From Clostridia bacterium (GTDB taxonomy: Bacteria > Bacillota > Clostridia > Christensenellales > Aristaeellaceae), in NCBI GenBank assembly GCA_030530315.1, contig JAUMVG010000010.1:1-63043 (forward strand): a stretch of DNA of 63,043 bases. Direction: 5' to 3'. Shown piece after piece: positions 49,851 to 60,511 of the stretch; the first letter of the stretch is position 1; every line of letters begins with the position of its first letter. The notes beneath the pieces were generated by a model that saw only the letters and a list, made by a program, of their open reading frames with translations, had not been told where the DNA came from and made no database searches. A program made the translations under genes and the position numbers.

Positions 49851-50434
49851 CAGAATCCTCCTCTTTCCTCTTTCTCCTGCTCGTGTACGCGCAGCAGGTA
49901 GTGCTTTTGATCCTCAAAGATGCCGTCCAGCCGCCGGGCTATCCATATCAGTACCAGCGTGAACAGCAGCGTGACCACGTCGGTGGTGAAGAAGCCCAGC
50001 GCCGCCGCGATGGGATTGCCCATCAGGACCGCCAGAACCGCACGGCCCAGCTGCATCAGCAGCGTGACCGCCAGCGCGAAGGCCAGGGACTTCGCCGTGC
50101 TCTCCCGGATGCCCTCCGGCGTCCATTGTTTCCTTATTGCCAGCGCCCCCAGGGCCACCAGGTTTCCGATTATGTAAATGATGTACTGCGCGCCGCTCGC
50201 CCGGGACATGAAGCAGAACACCGCCCCGCCCAGCCCCGCGTGGATCGCCGCCCAGGGGCCCCAGCGCATCAGCACGATGGCCGTCACCGCGGGGACCACA
50301 GACACCGCCCAGGGCTCGCTCGGAAACCACCGCCGCGCCGCCGTGACCACGATGGTCTCGAACACCGCCATGATCAGGGCGAACATGAACAGGTCCATCG
50401 CCCGGTACTGCGCGACCGATCGCCGCCCGTTCAC
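49850..50434 (-). CDS. Integral membrane protein of the pectin locus (5)
   Basis: The 194-residue protein has five or six membrane segments and a basic C-terminal tail (about 165-194). It begins with GTG 50434, which overlaps the SDR stop as GTGA, and it ends overlapping the permease start. A later ATG 50398 is possible, but it has no better site. It does not resemble the four small proteins further downstream, and no family is recognised. It may be a transporter-associated or substrate-specific membrane subunit. Confidence 0.7.
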   Translation of the reverse strand: MNGRRSVAQYRAMDLFMFALIMAVFETIVVTAARRWFPSEPWAVSVVPAVTAIVLMRWGPWAAIHAGLGGAVFCFMSRASGAQYIIYIIGNLVALGALAIRKQWTPEGIRESTAKSLAFALAVTLLMQLGRAVLAVLMGNPIAAALGFFTTDVVTLLFTLVLIWIARRLDGIFEDQKHYLLRVHEQEKEERGGF

Positions 50435-51234
50435 GGCTGCTTACCTATATAAGCAAGGATGCCGCCATCGACATAGAGTATGTGGCCGTTGACGAAGTTG
50501 GAGGCATCGGAAGCCAGGAACACCGCCGGGCCCATCAGGTCCTCGGCCTCGCCCCAGCGTCCCGCCGGCGTCTTGGCCACGATGAACTGATCGAAGGGGT
50601 GGCGGCTGCCGTCCGGCTGACGCTGTCTCAGCGGCTCGGTCTGGGGCGTGGCGATATAGCCGGGGCCGATGCCGTTGCACTGTATGTTCGCGCCGCCGTA
50701 CTCCGAGCAAATGTTGCGCGTCAGCATCTTCAGCCCGCCCTTGGCCGCGGCGTAGGCGGAAACGGTCTCCCGCCCCAGCTCGCTGGTCATGGAGCAGATG
50801 TTGATGATCTTGCCATGACCCTTTTGGATCATCCCCGGGATGACCGCCTTGGCGCAGATGAACGGAGCCACCAGGTCGATGTCGATCACCTGCCGGTAGT
50901 CCGCGGCGGACATCTCCAGCATGGGCACGCGGCGGATGATGCCCGCGTTGTTCACCAGGATGTCGATGACCCCCAGCTTCGCCTCGATCTCGCGCACCAT
51001 CCTTTCCACCTGGGCCTCGTCGCTCACGTCACCAATGCAGCCCATGGCGTCGATGCCCTTGGCGCGATAGTCTTCCAGCGCCTTGTCGAGGTGCCTTTCG
51101 TCCCGGCAGTTGAAGGCGATTCTCGCCCCTGCCGCAGCAAACGCCTCCGCTATCGCAAAGCCAATGCCGTAGGCCGCGCCGGTAATCCACGCCACCTTGC
51201 CATCCAGGCGAAACGCATCCATGCCGAAGCCCAT
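50431..51234 (-). CDS. SDR-family oxidoreductase, KduD/gluconate 5-dehydrogenase-like
   Basis: The 267-residue enzyme has the NAD(P) motif TGAAYGIG (about 19-26), NNAG (about 95), the catalytic Ser in NICSMTS, and YxxxK as YAAAK (near 165). The C-terminal RHPFDQFIVAKTPAGRWG resembles enzymes acting on uronate-derived ketoacids such as 2-dehydro-3-deoxygluconate or gluconate. This fits a locus for galacturonan breakdown. Start choice is uncertain between ATG 51234 and ATG 51246: AAGGAG abuts the latter and is 12 nt from the former. It is the first gene of the operon, with a promoter and operator-like repeat upstream. Confidence 0.88.
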   Translation of the reverse strand: MGFGMDAFRLDGKVAWITGAAYGIGFAIAEAFAAAGARIAFNCRDERHLDKALEDYRAKGIDAMGCIGDVSDEAQVERMVREIEAKLGVIDILVNNAGIIRRVPMLEMSAADYRQVIDIDLVAPFICAKAVIPGMIQKGHGKIINICSMTSELGRETVSAYAAAKGGLKMLTRNICSEYGGANIQCNGIGPGYIATPQTEPLRQRQPDGSRHPFDQFIVAKTPAGRWGEAEDLMGPAVFLASDASNFVNGHILYVDGGILAYIGKQP

Positions 51235-51281
51235 GTCGACAATCATCTCCTTGCAGTCCAATACCTTATACAAAATCGACA

Positions 51282-51302
51282 ACCTGACAAATCTTGTCAG
51301 GT
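51282..51302. promoter_or_regulatory. Operator-like inverted repeat before the pectin locus
   Basis: ACCTGACAA-ATC-TTGTCAGGT is a perfect 9+3+9 inverted repeat, located about 35 nt downstream of the expected transcription start and 35-50 nt before the SDR start. A dimeric repressor bound here would block transcription; GntR- or LacI-type sugar-acid regulators are candidates, none being encoded nearby. Confidence 0.65.
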
Positions 51303-51342
51303 GGAAATTGAACATTTAAACATATTTCTTGAGAGTATAATT

Positions 51343-51372
51343 ATTATAGATGATTTGCAGTGTCAGAGTCAA
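51343..51372 (-). promoter_or_regulatory. Promoter of the pectin utilisation locus
   Basis: TTGACT (51367-51372) and TATAAT (51343-51348) on the minus strand are 18 nt apart. Confidence 0.75.
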
Positions 51373-51524
51373 CAAAGCGCCGCCCCGCTTAACGAAATTA
51401 ACCGTCTGTTAACATATTTCCGCTGCCATCTTCTATGGCCGGCTGTTTCCCGACAGTATCCATCCCCTCACGGTGATGCCGCGCCTCCCCGGCTCAACCG
51501 GCAGCCATCCAAATCCCCGATCCC

Positions 51525-52409
51525 TCACAGGTCCTCCGCGGTATACGGCACGATCCCCTTCAGCTCCCCGGTGCTCGCCTTGTTCATGCGGTTCTTGAAC
51601 CGGCACAGGAACTGCTCCGGCTCCTGGTCCTGGTAGCCCCTTTTCTCAAAGGCCTCCCGCTCGAAGACCACCGAATAGATGTACACGTCGATCAAATCGC
51701 CGGTCCTGGTATCCCGCCGCTGCGTGTAGGCGGAGAGCAGCACCCGCTCCATGCGCGGGGTCACGGCAAAGAAATGGCTGGCGCAGAACATGCCCAGGCC
51801 GAACACGCACTGCGCGTACTCCTCCCGCAGCTCCTTCTGGCTCTTGTCCTTTTCCTTCAGCTGGCCGGAGCTGAGCCGCACCAGCTTCCGGGTGGGCAGA
51901 TGCTCGATCTCCGGCAGATCCAGGTCGACCATCAGCACGCCGTCCTCGTACTCATAGCTCGCGTGGAAGTCGATGGGCAGGTTCAGCGAACCGAGCCACT
52001 TGCCGATCTTCTCCTCCACCTCGTCCCCGTCCGGGGCCGTGGCCAGCTGGCGCGGGGAGTAGTCGGCGGGCAGCGTTTCAGACAGCGCGCCGATGTGCAC
52101 GAAGGCATCGGTCAGCGCGTTGTAGGCCTCCAGCTCGGCCTCCAGGGCCGCCTCGTCGGGCACGCCCTTCAGCGCGCCGGAGGGCGTGCTCTTCGCCTTG
52201 GACGCGCCCTGGCTCTTCTTGTCGCCGGAGAAGTCCAGCACCTTTTTGCGGTCGTAGAGCCCGGTGCCGGGGATGCTGGTGTTCAGGAACACGCCCTTCG
52301 CCCCCACGTTCGCCGAGATGCCCTTGCCGCCGATGGTGGCCGTCACGCCGGATTTGGAAAAGTTCAGCTTCAACCCCTTGAATATCTGTATGCTCTTTCT
52401 GAAGCGCAT
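51525..52409 (-). CDS. DUF4236-containing protein
   Basis: The 294-residue protein begins with the DUF4236 signature MRFRKSIQIFKGLKLNFSKS, then GVTATIGGKGISANVGAKGV and SIPGTGLYDR (to about 55). This small glycine-rich beta domain is common at the start of bacterial proteins of unknown role. Residues 80-294 form a separate soluble domain with no recognised family (LNLPIDFHASYEYEDGVLMV; ERVLLSAYTQRRDTRTGDL). GAAAGGG precedes the start. It is divergent to the SH3 protein gene and stands alone. Confidence 0.85.
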   Translation of the reverse strand: MRFRKSIQIFKGLKLNFSKSGVTATIGGKGISANVGAKGVFLNTSIPGTGLYDRKKVLDFSGDKKSQGASKAKSTPSGALKGVPDEAALEAELEAYNALTDAFVHIGALSETLPADYSPRQLATAPDGDEVEEKIGKWLGSLNLPIDFHASYEYEDGVLMVDLDLPEIEHLPTRKLVRLSSGQLKEKDKSQKELREEYAQCVFGLGMFCASHFFAVTPRMERVLLSAYTQRRDTRTGDLIDVYIYSVVFEREAFEKRGYQDQEPEQFLCRFKNRMNKASTGELKGIVPYTAEDL

Positions 52410-52487
52410 GGTATCACCCTTTCGTCCGCTTTCGCTGCCATCATTTTACATGATTTGCGCCAAAAACACAACCCACCTCGTTTTTCA

Positions 52488-52519
52488 TTGACTTTCCCTG
52501 CGAAATACTTTAATATAAT
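52488..52519 (+). promoter_or_regulatory. Promoter of the SH3-repeat protein gene
   Basis: TTGACT at 52488-52493 is followed after 17 nt by TAATAT (52511-52516), overlapping a TATAAT at 52514-52519. The start GTG is 34 nt further. Confidence 0.6.
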
Positions 52520-52552
52520 GGCGGGAACACACAGAGCAAGGAGGTCATCCCC

Positions 52553-53326
52553 GTGAAGAAACTGCGCACCCTGTGCTGCGCCGTCCTGGCGCTGGCCCTG
52601 CTGTTCGCTGTCGGCGCCGCGAGGGCCGAGGCCTATTCCTACGGCACGTCCTACGACTACCTGATCGGCGCCATGGAAGTGGTCAACTGCCAGTCCTGGA
52701 CGTCCCTGCGCGCCTATCCGGACTCCTACTCCACCCGCCTGCTGAAGGTGCCCCTGGGCGCGGTGGTCACCAACTGCTACTATCAGGACGACAAGTTCAC
52801 CTACTGCGAATACAACGGCGTGGGCGGCTACATCCTCACCAACAACCTGTCCTTCATCTACGGCCCCGTGGGCTACGAATACCCGGAACAGGACTACCTG
52901 GGCAACATGCAGATCGTCAACTGCCAGTCCTACGCCTCCCTGCGCAACTACCCCGACACCTCCGCCGACCTGCTGGTGCGGGTACCCCTGGGCGACATCG
53001 TCACCAACGTGTTCTACCACGACGACCGCTTCAGCTACTGCATCTACAACGGCATCGAGGGCTACATCCTGAACCGGAACCTCTCCTGGGTCTCCGGCGG
53101 CACCAATGCCCAGAGCTACGATTCCACCTGGATCGGCAACGCCTGGATCGTAAACTGCGGCTCCTGGGCCTCCCTGAGGGAGCTGCCGGATACCTCTTCC
53201 TACCGCCTGGCCAAGGTGCCCCTGGGCGACATGGTCACCGACGCCTACTACGTCAACGACCGCTTCGCCTGCGTCACCTGGAACGGCATCGTGGGCTACA
53301 TCCTGGTAGACAACCTGGGCTGGTAA
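52553..53326 (+). CDS. Secreted protein made of three SH3-like repeats
   Basis: The 257-residue protein begins with GTG, with AGGAGG upstream, and has a signal peptide (about 1-25). The mature protein is three tandem modules of about 65-70 residues, each with a V-N-C-x-S-x-x-S-L-R core: MEVVNCQSWTSLRAYPDS (about 43), MQIVNCQSYASLRNYPDT (about 118), AWIVNCGSWASLRELPDT (about 198), followed by VPLGxxVTxxYY and NGIxGYIL. The conserved Cys of each module is unusual for SH3b domains. Cell-wall or peptide binding outside the cell is likely. A structured repeat follows at 53364. Confidence 0.85.
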   Translation: MKKLRTLCCAVLALALLFAVGAARAEAYSYGTSYDYLIGAMEVVNCQSWTSLRAYPDSYSTRLLKVPLGAVVTNCYYQDDKFTYCEYNGVGGYILTNNLSFIYGPVGYEYPEQDYLGNMQIVNCQSYASLRNYPDTSADLLVRVPLGDIVTNVFYHDDRFSYCIYNGIEGYILNRNLSWVSGGTNAQSYDSTWIGNAWIVNCGSWASLRELPDTSSYRLAKVPLGDMVTDAYYVNDRFACVTWNGIVGYILVDNLGW

Positions 53327-53363
53327 CCACAACCCGGAATGATTGGCAGAGTCTGCAGACCTT

Positions 53364-53526
53364 GAAAAAGCCTGTAAGGCAAGGCGGCAAGCCTGCAAAT
53401 AAGGGAGCTTGCACGGTTGCAAGTGACCGCCATTTGCAGGCGCTGCCAACACAGCAAGCAAAAACAGCATCCGCTTTATTCCAATCGGATGCTGTTTTTG
53501 CGTTTACAGGCTTTATCAGCGGTCTG
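53364..53526. repeat. Structured intergenic repeat, copy 1
   Basis: This roughly 160-bp element shares long blocks with the copy at 59481, such as AAGGCAAGGCGGCAAGCCTG and TTGCAGGCGCTGCCAACNCA. Its outer ends AAAGCCTGTAA/TTACAGGCTTT pair, and an inner hairpin AACAGCATCCG/CGGATGCTGTT ends in a T run. It lies between the convergent SH3 and spoIVB genes and its right end covers the spoIVB stop codon. Confidence 0.8.
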
Positions 53527-54772
53527 CCCCGCACGCCTCCAGCATCGTCTCTACCATTATCCCATAGCCCATGGCCGGGTCGTTCACCATCACATGGGTC
53601 ACCGCGCCGACGAGGCGGCCGTCCTGGATCAGCGGGCTGCCGGACATCCCCTGCACGATGCCGCCGGTCACCGCCAGCAGTTCAGGGTCCGTCACCCGGA
53701 TCACCATCGCCCGCGCCGCGCTCTCGTTCGCGCCGGAGAGCCGCACAATCTCGCAATCGTACTCCCGGGCAGCGCCCCCGTCCACGGTGGTCAGCAGCGT
53801 CGCCGCCCCGGTGTGCACCTGCCCCCGCGTGGCGACAGGCAGCCCCTCGGCGTACAGCCCGCCGTCCAGCGGCGCCTCCGCCTGGCCGTAGATTCCGTAT
53901 TCCGTGTTCAGCTCAACGGTCCCCAGCGCCTGGGTCCCCCCGAGGAAGTCCCCGGTCAGCTCGCCCGGGCTTCCCTCCCGGCTGGGCGTGACGCCCACCA
54001 CCCGGTTGCGGTAGATGCCGCCCTCGCCCACCGGCATCAGCACGCCGGTGTCCACGTCCGTGATGGCGTGGCCCAGCGCGCCGAAGCGGCCGGTCTGCGG
54101 GTCATAGAAGGTCAGCGTGCCCACGCCCGCGGTGCTGTCCCGCACCCAGGCGCCCAGCCGGTACCGGCCGTCCCGGTCGTCCAGCGCCGGGGTCACGTCG
54201 CACTCCACCACGCCGCCGTCCCTCAGCACCGACAGCCGCGCCGGACCGCCGTCCGCCAGCGCTTCGGAGAGCTGTTCGGCCCCGGTCACCGCCGTACCGT
54301 CGACGCTTCGGATCACGTCCCCGCTCTTAAGCCCTGCCAGCCGCGCCGGGCTGGCGATCTTTCCCAGATCGGAATTGCCGACCACCACCACGCCGCCTGT
54401 GCGCATCGCCACGCCTACGGACTGGCCGCCCGGCACCAGCCGCCTCTGGGGCTGCACCGACAGCTTCACCGTGCGCAGGGGCACCAGCCCCAGCAGCCGG
54501 AAGGTCAGCTCCCCCTCGCCATCGTCTCCCGCCGTCAGCCGCAGCGCGCCGCCCGCGCTTCCCGGCTCCGTCTCCACCTGCGCGATTGCGCCGCCCTCGC
54601 AGCTGGTCTCCGCCCGCACCGCCGCGGAGACGGGGATCACCGTCACCGAGCCCGCGTCCAGCACCATGCGGTCCGGCAGCCGCGACAGCGCGCCGATCTG
54701 CGGCGACAGCATCAGCGCCATCACCGCCGCCGCCAGCGCCGCCGAGAGCCGCCGCCTCGCCCTCTGTCCCAT
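53516..54772 (-). CDS. spoIVB: SpoIVB-family serine peptidase
   Basis: The 418-residue protein is the S55 peptidase that in endospore formers is made in the forespore and triggers pro-sigma-K processing by cleaving SpoIVFA. It has an N-terminal signal anchor (about 8-28), a PDZ domain with LAGLKSGDVIRSVDGTAV (about 145-162), the catalytic His in GALGHAITD (near 235) and the Ser in GMSGSPLIQ (near 377), plus IRVTDPELL. All family motifs are present, so it should be active. ATG 54772 follows AAGGGGG; longer upstream frames are unlikely. The last residues and stop lie inside the structured repeat, as in a repeat-supplied terminus. Confidence 0.93.
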   Translation of the reverse strand: MGQRARRRLSAALAAAVMALMLSPQIGALSRLPDRMVLDAGSVTVIPVSAAVRAETSCEGGAIAQVETEPGSAGGALRLTAGDDGEGELTFRLLGLVPLRTVKLSVQPQRRLVPGGQSVGVAMRTGGVVVVGNSDLGKIASPARLAGLKSGDVIRSVDGTAVTGAEQLSEALADGGPARLSVLRDGGVVECDVTPALDDRDGRYRLGAWVRDSTAGVGTLTFYDPQTGRFGALGHAITDVDTGVLMPVGEGGIYRNRVVGVTPSREGSPGELTGDFLGGTQALGTVELNTEYGIYGQAEAPLDGGLYAEGLPVATRGQVHTGAATLLTTVDGGAAREYDCEIVRLSGANESAARAMVIRVTDPELLAVTGGIVQGMSGSPLIQDGRLVGAVTHVMVNDPAMGYGIMVETMLEACGADR

Positions 54773-55157
54773 GTTGCGTGCCCCCTTCTCTTCCCATTTG
54801 GCCCGCGCCGCGCATAATCGCCCGCGGGAGCAGAAACACTGTGTGCAGCGGCCATCGCCCGCGCGCCGTTTTTGAAAGCGCCTGCCGTCCAAAGGCGCCG
54901 CCGCTGTCCTCCGGCGCGCCAAAAGCGCCAAAGCCCGCCCCGTCGCGTTGTTTTCGCCCGCTCGCGTCCGACGCAAATCGCGCCGCGAACCATCCGCTAA
55001 TTTTACCGGACGCGCCGCCCGCTATGCTGGCAATTGCCCCGCGTTGTGGGAATGCCTGCCGGTTCCGCGCCCCGCCCACAGCTTGCCATACTTTACCAGC
55101 ATACCATGATTTTAACCTTCTTTTTCACCATTTATGCCGATTAATCCTGAAAATCGG
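54773..55157. other. GC-rich divergent intergenic region
   Basis: No gene is supported between spoIVB and tilS. It is GC-rich until about 55090 and turns AT-rich towards the tilS promoter. The spoIVB promoter should lie here and would be forespore-specific, but I could not define it. Confidence 0.4.
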
Positions 55158-55186
55158 TTGCTTATTTTTTTTAAACCGATTATAAT
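55158..55186 (+). promoter_or_regulatory. Promoter of tilS-hpt-ftsH
   Basis: TTGCTT at 55158-55163 and TATAAT at 55181-55186 are 17 nt apart. AATCGGTT (55153-55160) and AACCGATT (55174-55181) form an inverted repeat spanning both hexamers, a possible operator. Confidence 0.7.
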
Positions 55187-55214
55187 AGTATCTGATATTG
55201 TGGAGGATTGTACG

Positions 55215-56552
55215 ATGCGCGAAGTGAGCCGGAGGCAACCGGATTTTTCCGCCGCGCGGGGCAGCCGTCTGCTGATCGCCCTGTCCGGCGGCGCGGATTC
55301 CGTGGCCCTGGCGGTGATGCTGGCCGAGGCCCGGGAGCGGGAGAACCTCGCGCTGTTCGCCGCCCACGTGGACCACGCCATCCGCCCCGAGAGCGCGGCG
55401 GACGCCCAGTGGTGTCGCGCGCTGTGCGCTCGCCTGGACATGCCCTTCCACTCTGTCCGCTTCGACGTGCCCGCCGAGGCCGCCCGAACGGGCGAGGGCC
55501 TCGAGACCGCCGGGCGGCGGCTGCGCTACGGCTGGCTGCGCGCCCTCAAGGGCGAGCTCGGCGCGGACGCCATCGCCCTGGCCCACCACATGGACGACCA
55601 GGCGGAGACGGTGCTGATGCACCTGGCCCGGGGCACGGGCCCCGAGGGCATCGCCGGCATGGCCGAGCGCTCCGGTGACCTCTACCGCCCGCTGCTGTCC
55701 TGGCGCAAATCCGAACTGACCGACTACCTCGCGCGGCGCGGCTTCTCCTGGCGGGAGGACGCCACCAACGCCGTGCCCGACACCCCGCGCAACGCCCTGC
55801 GCCTGAACGTCCTGCCCGCGCTGGAGGACGCCTATCCGGGGGCCGTGCCCGCCATCGCCCGTTATGCCCGTTCCGCCCGCCTGGAGAGCGACTTCGTCGC
55901 TGAAGCGGCAGCCCGCTGGCTGGCGGCAAACCACATTCGCGGCTCCTACGGCAGCCTGCTGCGGTCGCCTGAGAAGGCGCACCCCGCGCTGCTGCGCCGG
56001 GCCCTGCGGCAGCTCTGCGGCACGGACATCCCCTGGGAGCGGCTGAACGCCGCCGCCGCCCTGGCCGAAGCAGACCGGGGCCGGGAGGAGATCTCCGGCG
56101 GCCTGATGGCCGAGCGCGGCCGGATGGGGCTCTACCTGCTGGACCGGGCGGCCCGCCCGCCGGAGCCGCGGCCCCTCGCCCTGCCGGGAATCACAAGGCT
56201 GCCCGGCGTTTGCGAAATCGCCGCTGAGCCTGCCCCGCCGGTGCCCGTCCGGGATGATCCCCTGCGCCAGGTGCTGGACGCCGACGCCCTGGAGGGCGCG
56301 GTGCTGCGCACCCGCCGGGAGGGCGACCGCATCCGCCCGCTGGGCTGCGGCGAAAAGCTGCTCTCGGACTACTTCACCGACCGCAAGCTCGACCGTCCCC
56401 TGCGGGACTGGACGCCCCTGCTGGCCCGGGGAAAGGACATCCTCTGGGTGTGCGGCATGGGCATTGCTCAGTCCGCCGCCATCAGCGAGGCCACCCGAAG
56501 GGCCGTGGCGCTGACCTGTTGTTATATCACCAAAACCCAACCGACAGACTAA
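55215..56552 (+). CDS. tilS: tRNA(Ile)-lysidine synthase
   Basis: The 445-residue enzyme modifies C34 of the CAU anticodon of tRNA-Ile2 to lysidine, using lysine and ATP. The PP-loop SGGADS is at residues 24-29; ALAHHMDDQAETVLMHLARG and GIAGM follow in the catalytic domain (about 20-210), and a C-terminal TilS substrate domain with TRREGDRIRPLG and KLLSDYF completes it. GGAGG lies 9 nt before ATG 55215, while ATG 55134 precedes the promoter. It is first in the conserved tilS-hpt-ftsH order. Confidence 0.95.
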   Translation: MREVSRRQPDFSAARGSRLLIALSGGADSVALAVMLAEARERENLALFAAHVDHAIRPESAADAQWCRALCARLDMPFHSVRFDVPAEAARTGEGLETAGRRLRYGWLRALKGELGADAIALAHHMDDQAETVLMHLARGTGPEGIAGMAERSGDLYRPLLSWRKSELTDYLARRGFSWREDATNAVPDTPRNALRLNVLPALEDAYPGAVPAIARYARSARLESDFVAEAAARWLAANHIRGSYGSLLRSPEKAHPALLRRALRQLCGTDIPWERLNAAAALAEADRGREEISGGLMAERGRMGLYLLDRAARPPEPRPLALPGITRLPGVCEIAAEPAPPVPVRDDPLRQVLDADALEGAVLRTRREGDRIRPLGCGEKLLSDYFTDRKLDRPLRDWTPLLARGKDILWVCGMGIAQSAAISEATRRAVALTCCYITKTQPTD

Positions 56553-56579
56553 TGATGAAATGATGAGGAGGACACGACC

Positions 56580-57128
56580 ATGGAAAAGGACATCGCAAGG
56601 GTATTGCTTTCACAGGAGCAGATTCAGACCCGCGTCGAGGAGATGGGCAGGCAGATCGCCTGGGACTATCGGGGCAAGAACCCCGCCATGGTTTGTATTC
56701 TGAAGGGCGCGGTCATGTTCTACACCGACCTGCTGCGCGCCATGCCCATCCAACTTTCCATGGATTTCATGGCGGTTTCCAGCTATGGCAAGCGCACCAA
56801 GTCCAGCGGCGAGGTGGAGATCCGCAAGGACCTGTCCACCTCCATCGAGAATCGCCACGTCATCATCGTGGAGGACATCATCGACTCCGGCTTCACCCTC
56901 ACCTACCTCACCCGCATGCTGGCCGCCCGCGGCGCCGCCTCCATCAAGGTGTGCACGCTGCTGGACAAGCCCAGCCGCCGCGCGCCGGGTATCACCCTGA
57001 AGTCCGACTATTCCGGCTTCGTGGTGGGCGACGAGTTCGTGGTGGGCTACGGCCTGGACTATGCCGAGGCCTACCGCAACCTGCCCTACATCGGCGTACT
57101 GAAGCCCGAGGTCTACGAAAACAACTGA
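56580..57128 (+). CDS. hpt: Hypoxanthine phosphoribosyltransferase
   Basis: The 182-residue salvage enzyme makes IMP or GMP from hypoxanthine or guanine and PRPP. The PRPP motif [13 protein letters not shown] is at about 94-106; [12 protein letters not shown] and the base-site [10 protein letters not shown]-like segment [18 protein letters not shown] are present. GAGGAGG precedes its ATG, 27 nt after tilS. It ties this operon metabolically to the de novo purine operon at 3.4-16.6 kb. Confidence 0.96.
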   Translation: MEKDIARVLLSQEQIQTRVEEMGRQIAWDYRGKNPAMVCILKGAVMFYTDLLRAMPIQLSMDFMAVSSYGKRTKSSGEVEIRKDLSTSIENRHVIIVEDIIDSGFTLTYLTRMLAARGAASIKVCTLLDKPSRRAPGITLKSDYSGFVVGDEFVVGYGLDYAEAYRNLPYIGVLKPEVYENN

Positions 57129-57223
57129 CCGGCTCAAATGTCTGCCGGCCCAAACCATCATGACGGGCCCGCGGCCCGTCCGGCAAACCATCCATCGTCA
57201 CCCCGAAAGAGAGGACAGCTGAC

Positions 57224-59263
<2,040 letters not shown>

Positions 59264-59290
59264 GCAACGGGAAAACAGCATTGCGACAAA

Positions 59291-59315
59291 GCCCGCCGCG
59301 CGATGCGCGGCGGGC
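59291..59315 (+). terminator. Hairpin after ftsH
   Basis: GCCCGCCGCGC-GAT-GCGCGGCGGGC is a perfect 11-bp stem 27 nt after the stop. A T run is missing. Confidence 0.5.
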
Positions 59316-59480
59316 GAAACTATGCCGTTCCTAAAATCCTTCCCACTGGAATACTTAATGCCCGGAAAGCAGTCCCGCAGATCGTCCTCCAAAGCCTTCC
59401 CCCTTGGGGGACCAAACGCCTGGAAAACAGTCCTGTGGACTGTTTAGGATGTTGATAAAGTCAACATCCTGACAGATTGA

Positions 59481-59643
59481 TGAAAAGCCTGCAAGGCAAG
59501 GCGGCAAGCCTGCAAAAAAGGGAGTTTACCCGGTCGTAAATGACCGCATTTTGCAGGCGCTGCCAACGCAGCAAGCAAGAATCCCACCTGCTTTTCTTCC
59601 ATCAGGTGGGATTCTTGCGATTGTGGGCTTTGTCAGCGGTCTG
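59481..59643. repeat. Structured intergenic repeat, copy 2
   Basis: Second copy of the element at 53364, again between convergent genes (ftsH and the PRTase-like gene). Outer arms AAAGCCTGCAA and TTGTGGGCTTT still pair as RNA through G-U pairs. The inner hairpin is replaced by AATCCCACCTG/CAGGTGGGATT, with both arms changed together relative to copy 1. The right end TCAGCGGTCTG is shared. Confidence 0.8.
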
Positions 59644-59690
59644 AGGGGGCTCCCCCTTCGGAGGAGCCCCCGGTATTTGATCGTCTGCCG

Positions 59691-60329
59691 TCACAGCTTG
59701 GAATACCCGAAACTGTTCACCAGCGCGTCCAGCCGCTGGCCCGCCTTGCACCAGGGGCAGTCCACGGCGTCGCAGGAGCGGTAGTCCGGCAGGTCGTTGG
59801 GGTTGAACAGGCTGTGCACGGGCAGATCTCCCATGTGGTCGATGGTGGCGAATATCGAGGCGATGCCCACGGCGGTGCCGCCGTAATAGGCGATGGTCTC
59901 CAGGGCGGACTTGGCCGTGTAGCCGGTGGACACCGAGGCCATCAGCACCAGCACCTTCTTGCCCACGATCATCGGCGCGGTGTTTTCACGGAAGATCAGC
60001 TGGCTGCCCACCGTGCGCTCCGGCGTCATCACGTACATATCCTGGTTCTGGTTGATGTTCATATAGCCAGTCTTGGTCATTTCACTGGCCATGCAGGAGG
60101 CGATCACCTCGGTGCCGTCCAGGCACAGGATCGTGTCGATCATGGTGCTGCTCTTGAATGCGCTGGCCAGCTCCTGCGCCACCTTGCGCGCCTCGGACAG
60201 GCAAAACTTTTGGCTGGTGACGTCGATATAATAGTTGATGTGGCTGTGTCCCGTGGCAAAATGCCCCTTCATAACCTTCAAGAGGATGTCTGCCTTCGAC
60301 GTGGGGTGTTTGATCATTTCCAGGCTCAT
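59691..60329 (-). CDS. Phosphoribosyltransferase-like protein (PyrE-like)
   Basis: The 212-residue protein has the type I PRTase layout: DTILCLDGTEVIASCMASEM in the front half and GKKVLVLMASVSTGYTAKSA at the PRPP loop (about 122-141), but the usual acidic pair of the VVDDVxTTG motif is replaced by MAS. The C-terminus carries a DCPWCKAGQ motif, an added Cys pair. Orotate PRTase activity is therefore doubtful; a regulator or an enzyme for another base is possible. GAGGAGG precedes its start, a clear promoter lies upstream, and it is monocistronic. Confidence 0.75.
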   Translation of the reverse strand: MSLEMIKHPTSKADILLKVMKGHFATGHSHINYYIDVTSQKFCLSEARKVAQELASAFKSSTMIDTILCLDGTEVIASCMASEMTKTGYMNINQNQDMYVMTPERTVGSQLIFRENTAPMIVGKKVLVLMASVSTGYTAKSALETIAYYGGTAVGIASIFATIDHMGDLPVHSLFNPNDLPDYRSCDAVDCPWCKAGQRLDALVNSFGYSKL

Positions 60330-60379
60330 GGTGTTCCTCCTCTTCCCGGGGACGCGCCCCGCCGCATATCTTCCCCGTC

Positions 60380-60408
60380 ATTGTAACATGTTTACTCAAA
60401 TTTTACAA
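60380..60408 (-). promoter_or_regulatory. Promoter of the PRTase-like gene
   Basis: TTGTAA (60403-60408) and TACAAT (60380-60385) on the minus strand are 17 nt apart. Confidence 0.65.
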
Positions 60409-60511
60409 CCTTTTTTCGCCGCCGTCGGCAACTTTTTCCACAGTTTGCCGTCAAACCCCTATCGGGAAACCGGCATGCAAGGGTGTATAATGAGGTAAGG
60501 AGGTGAGCCCC

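Noticed and set aside
53327-53534. Minus-strand ORF in the structured repeat
   Set aside because: It follows from the palindromic repeat and is not preserved in the second copy.
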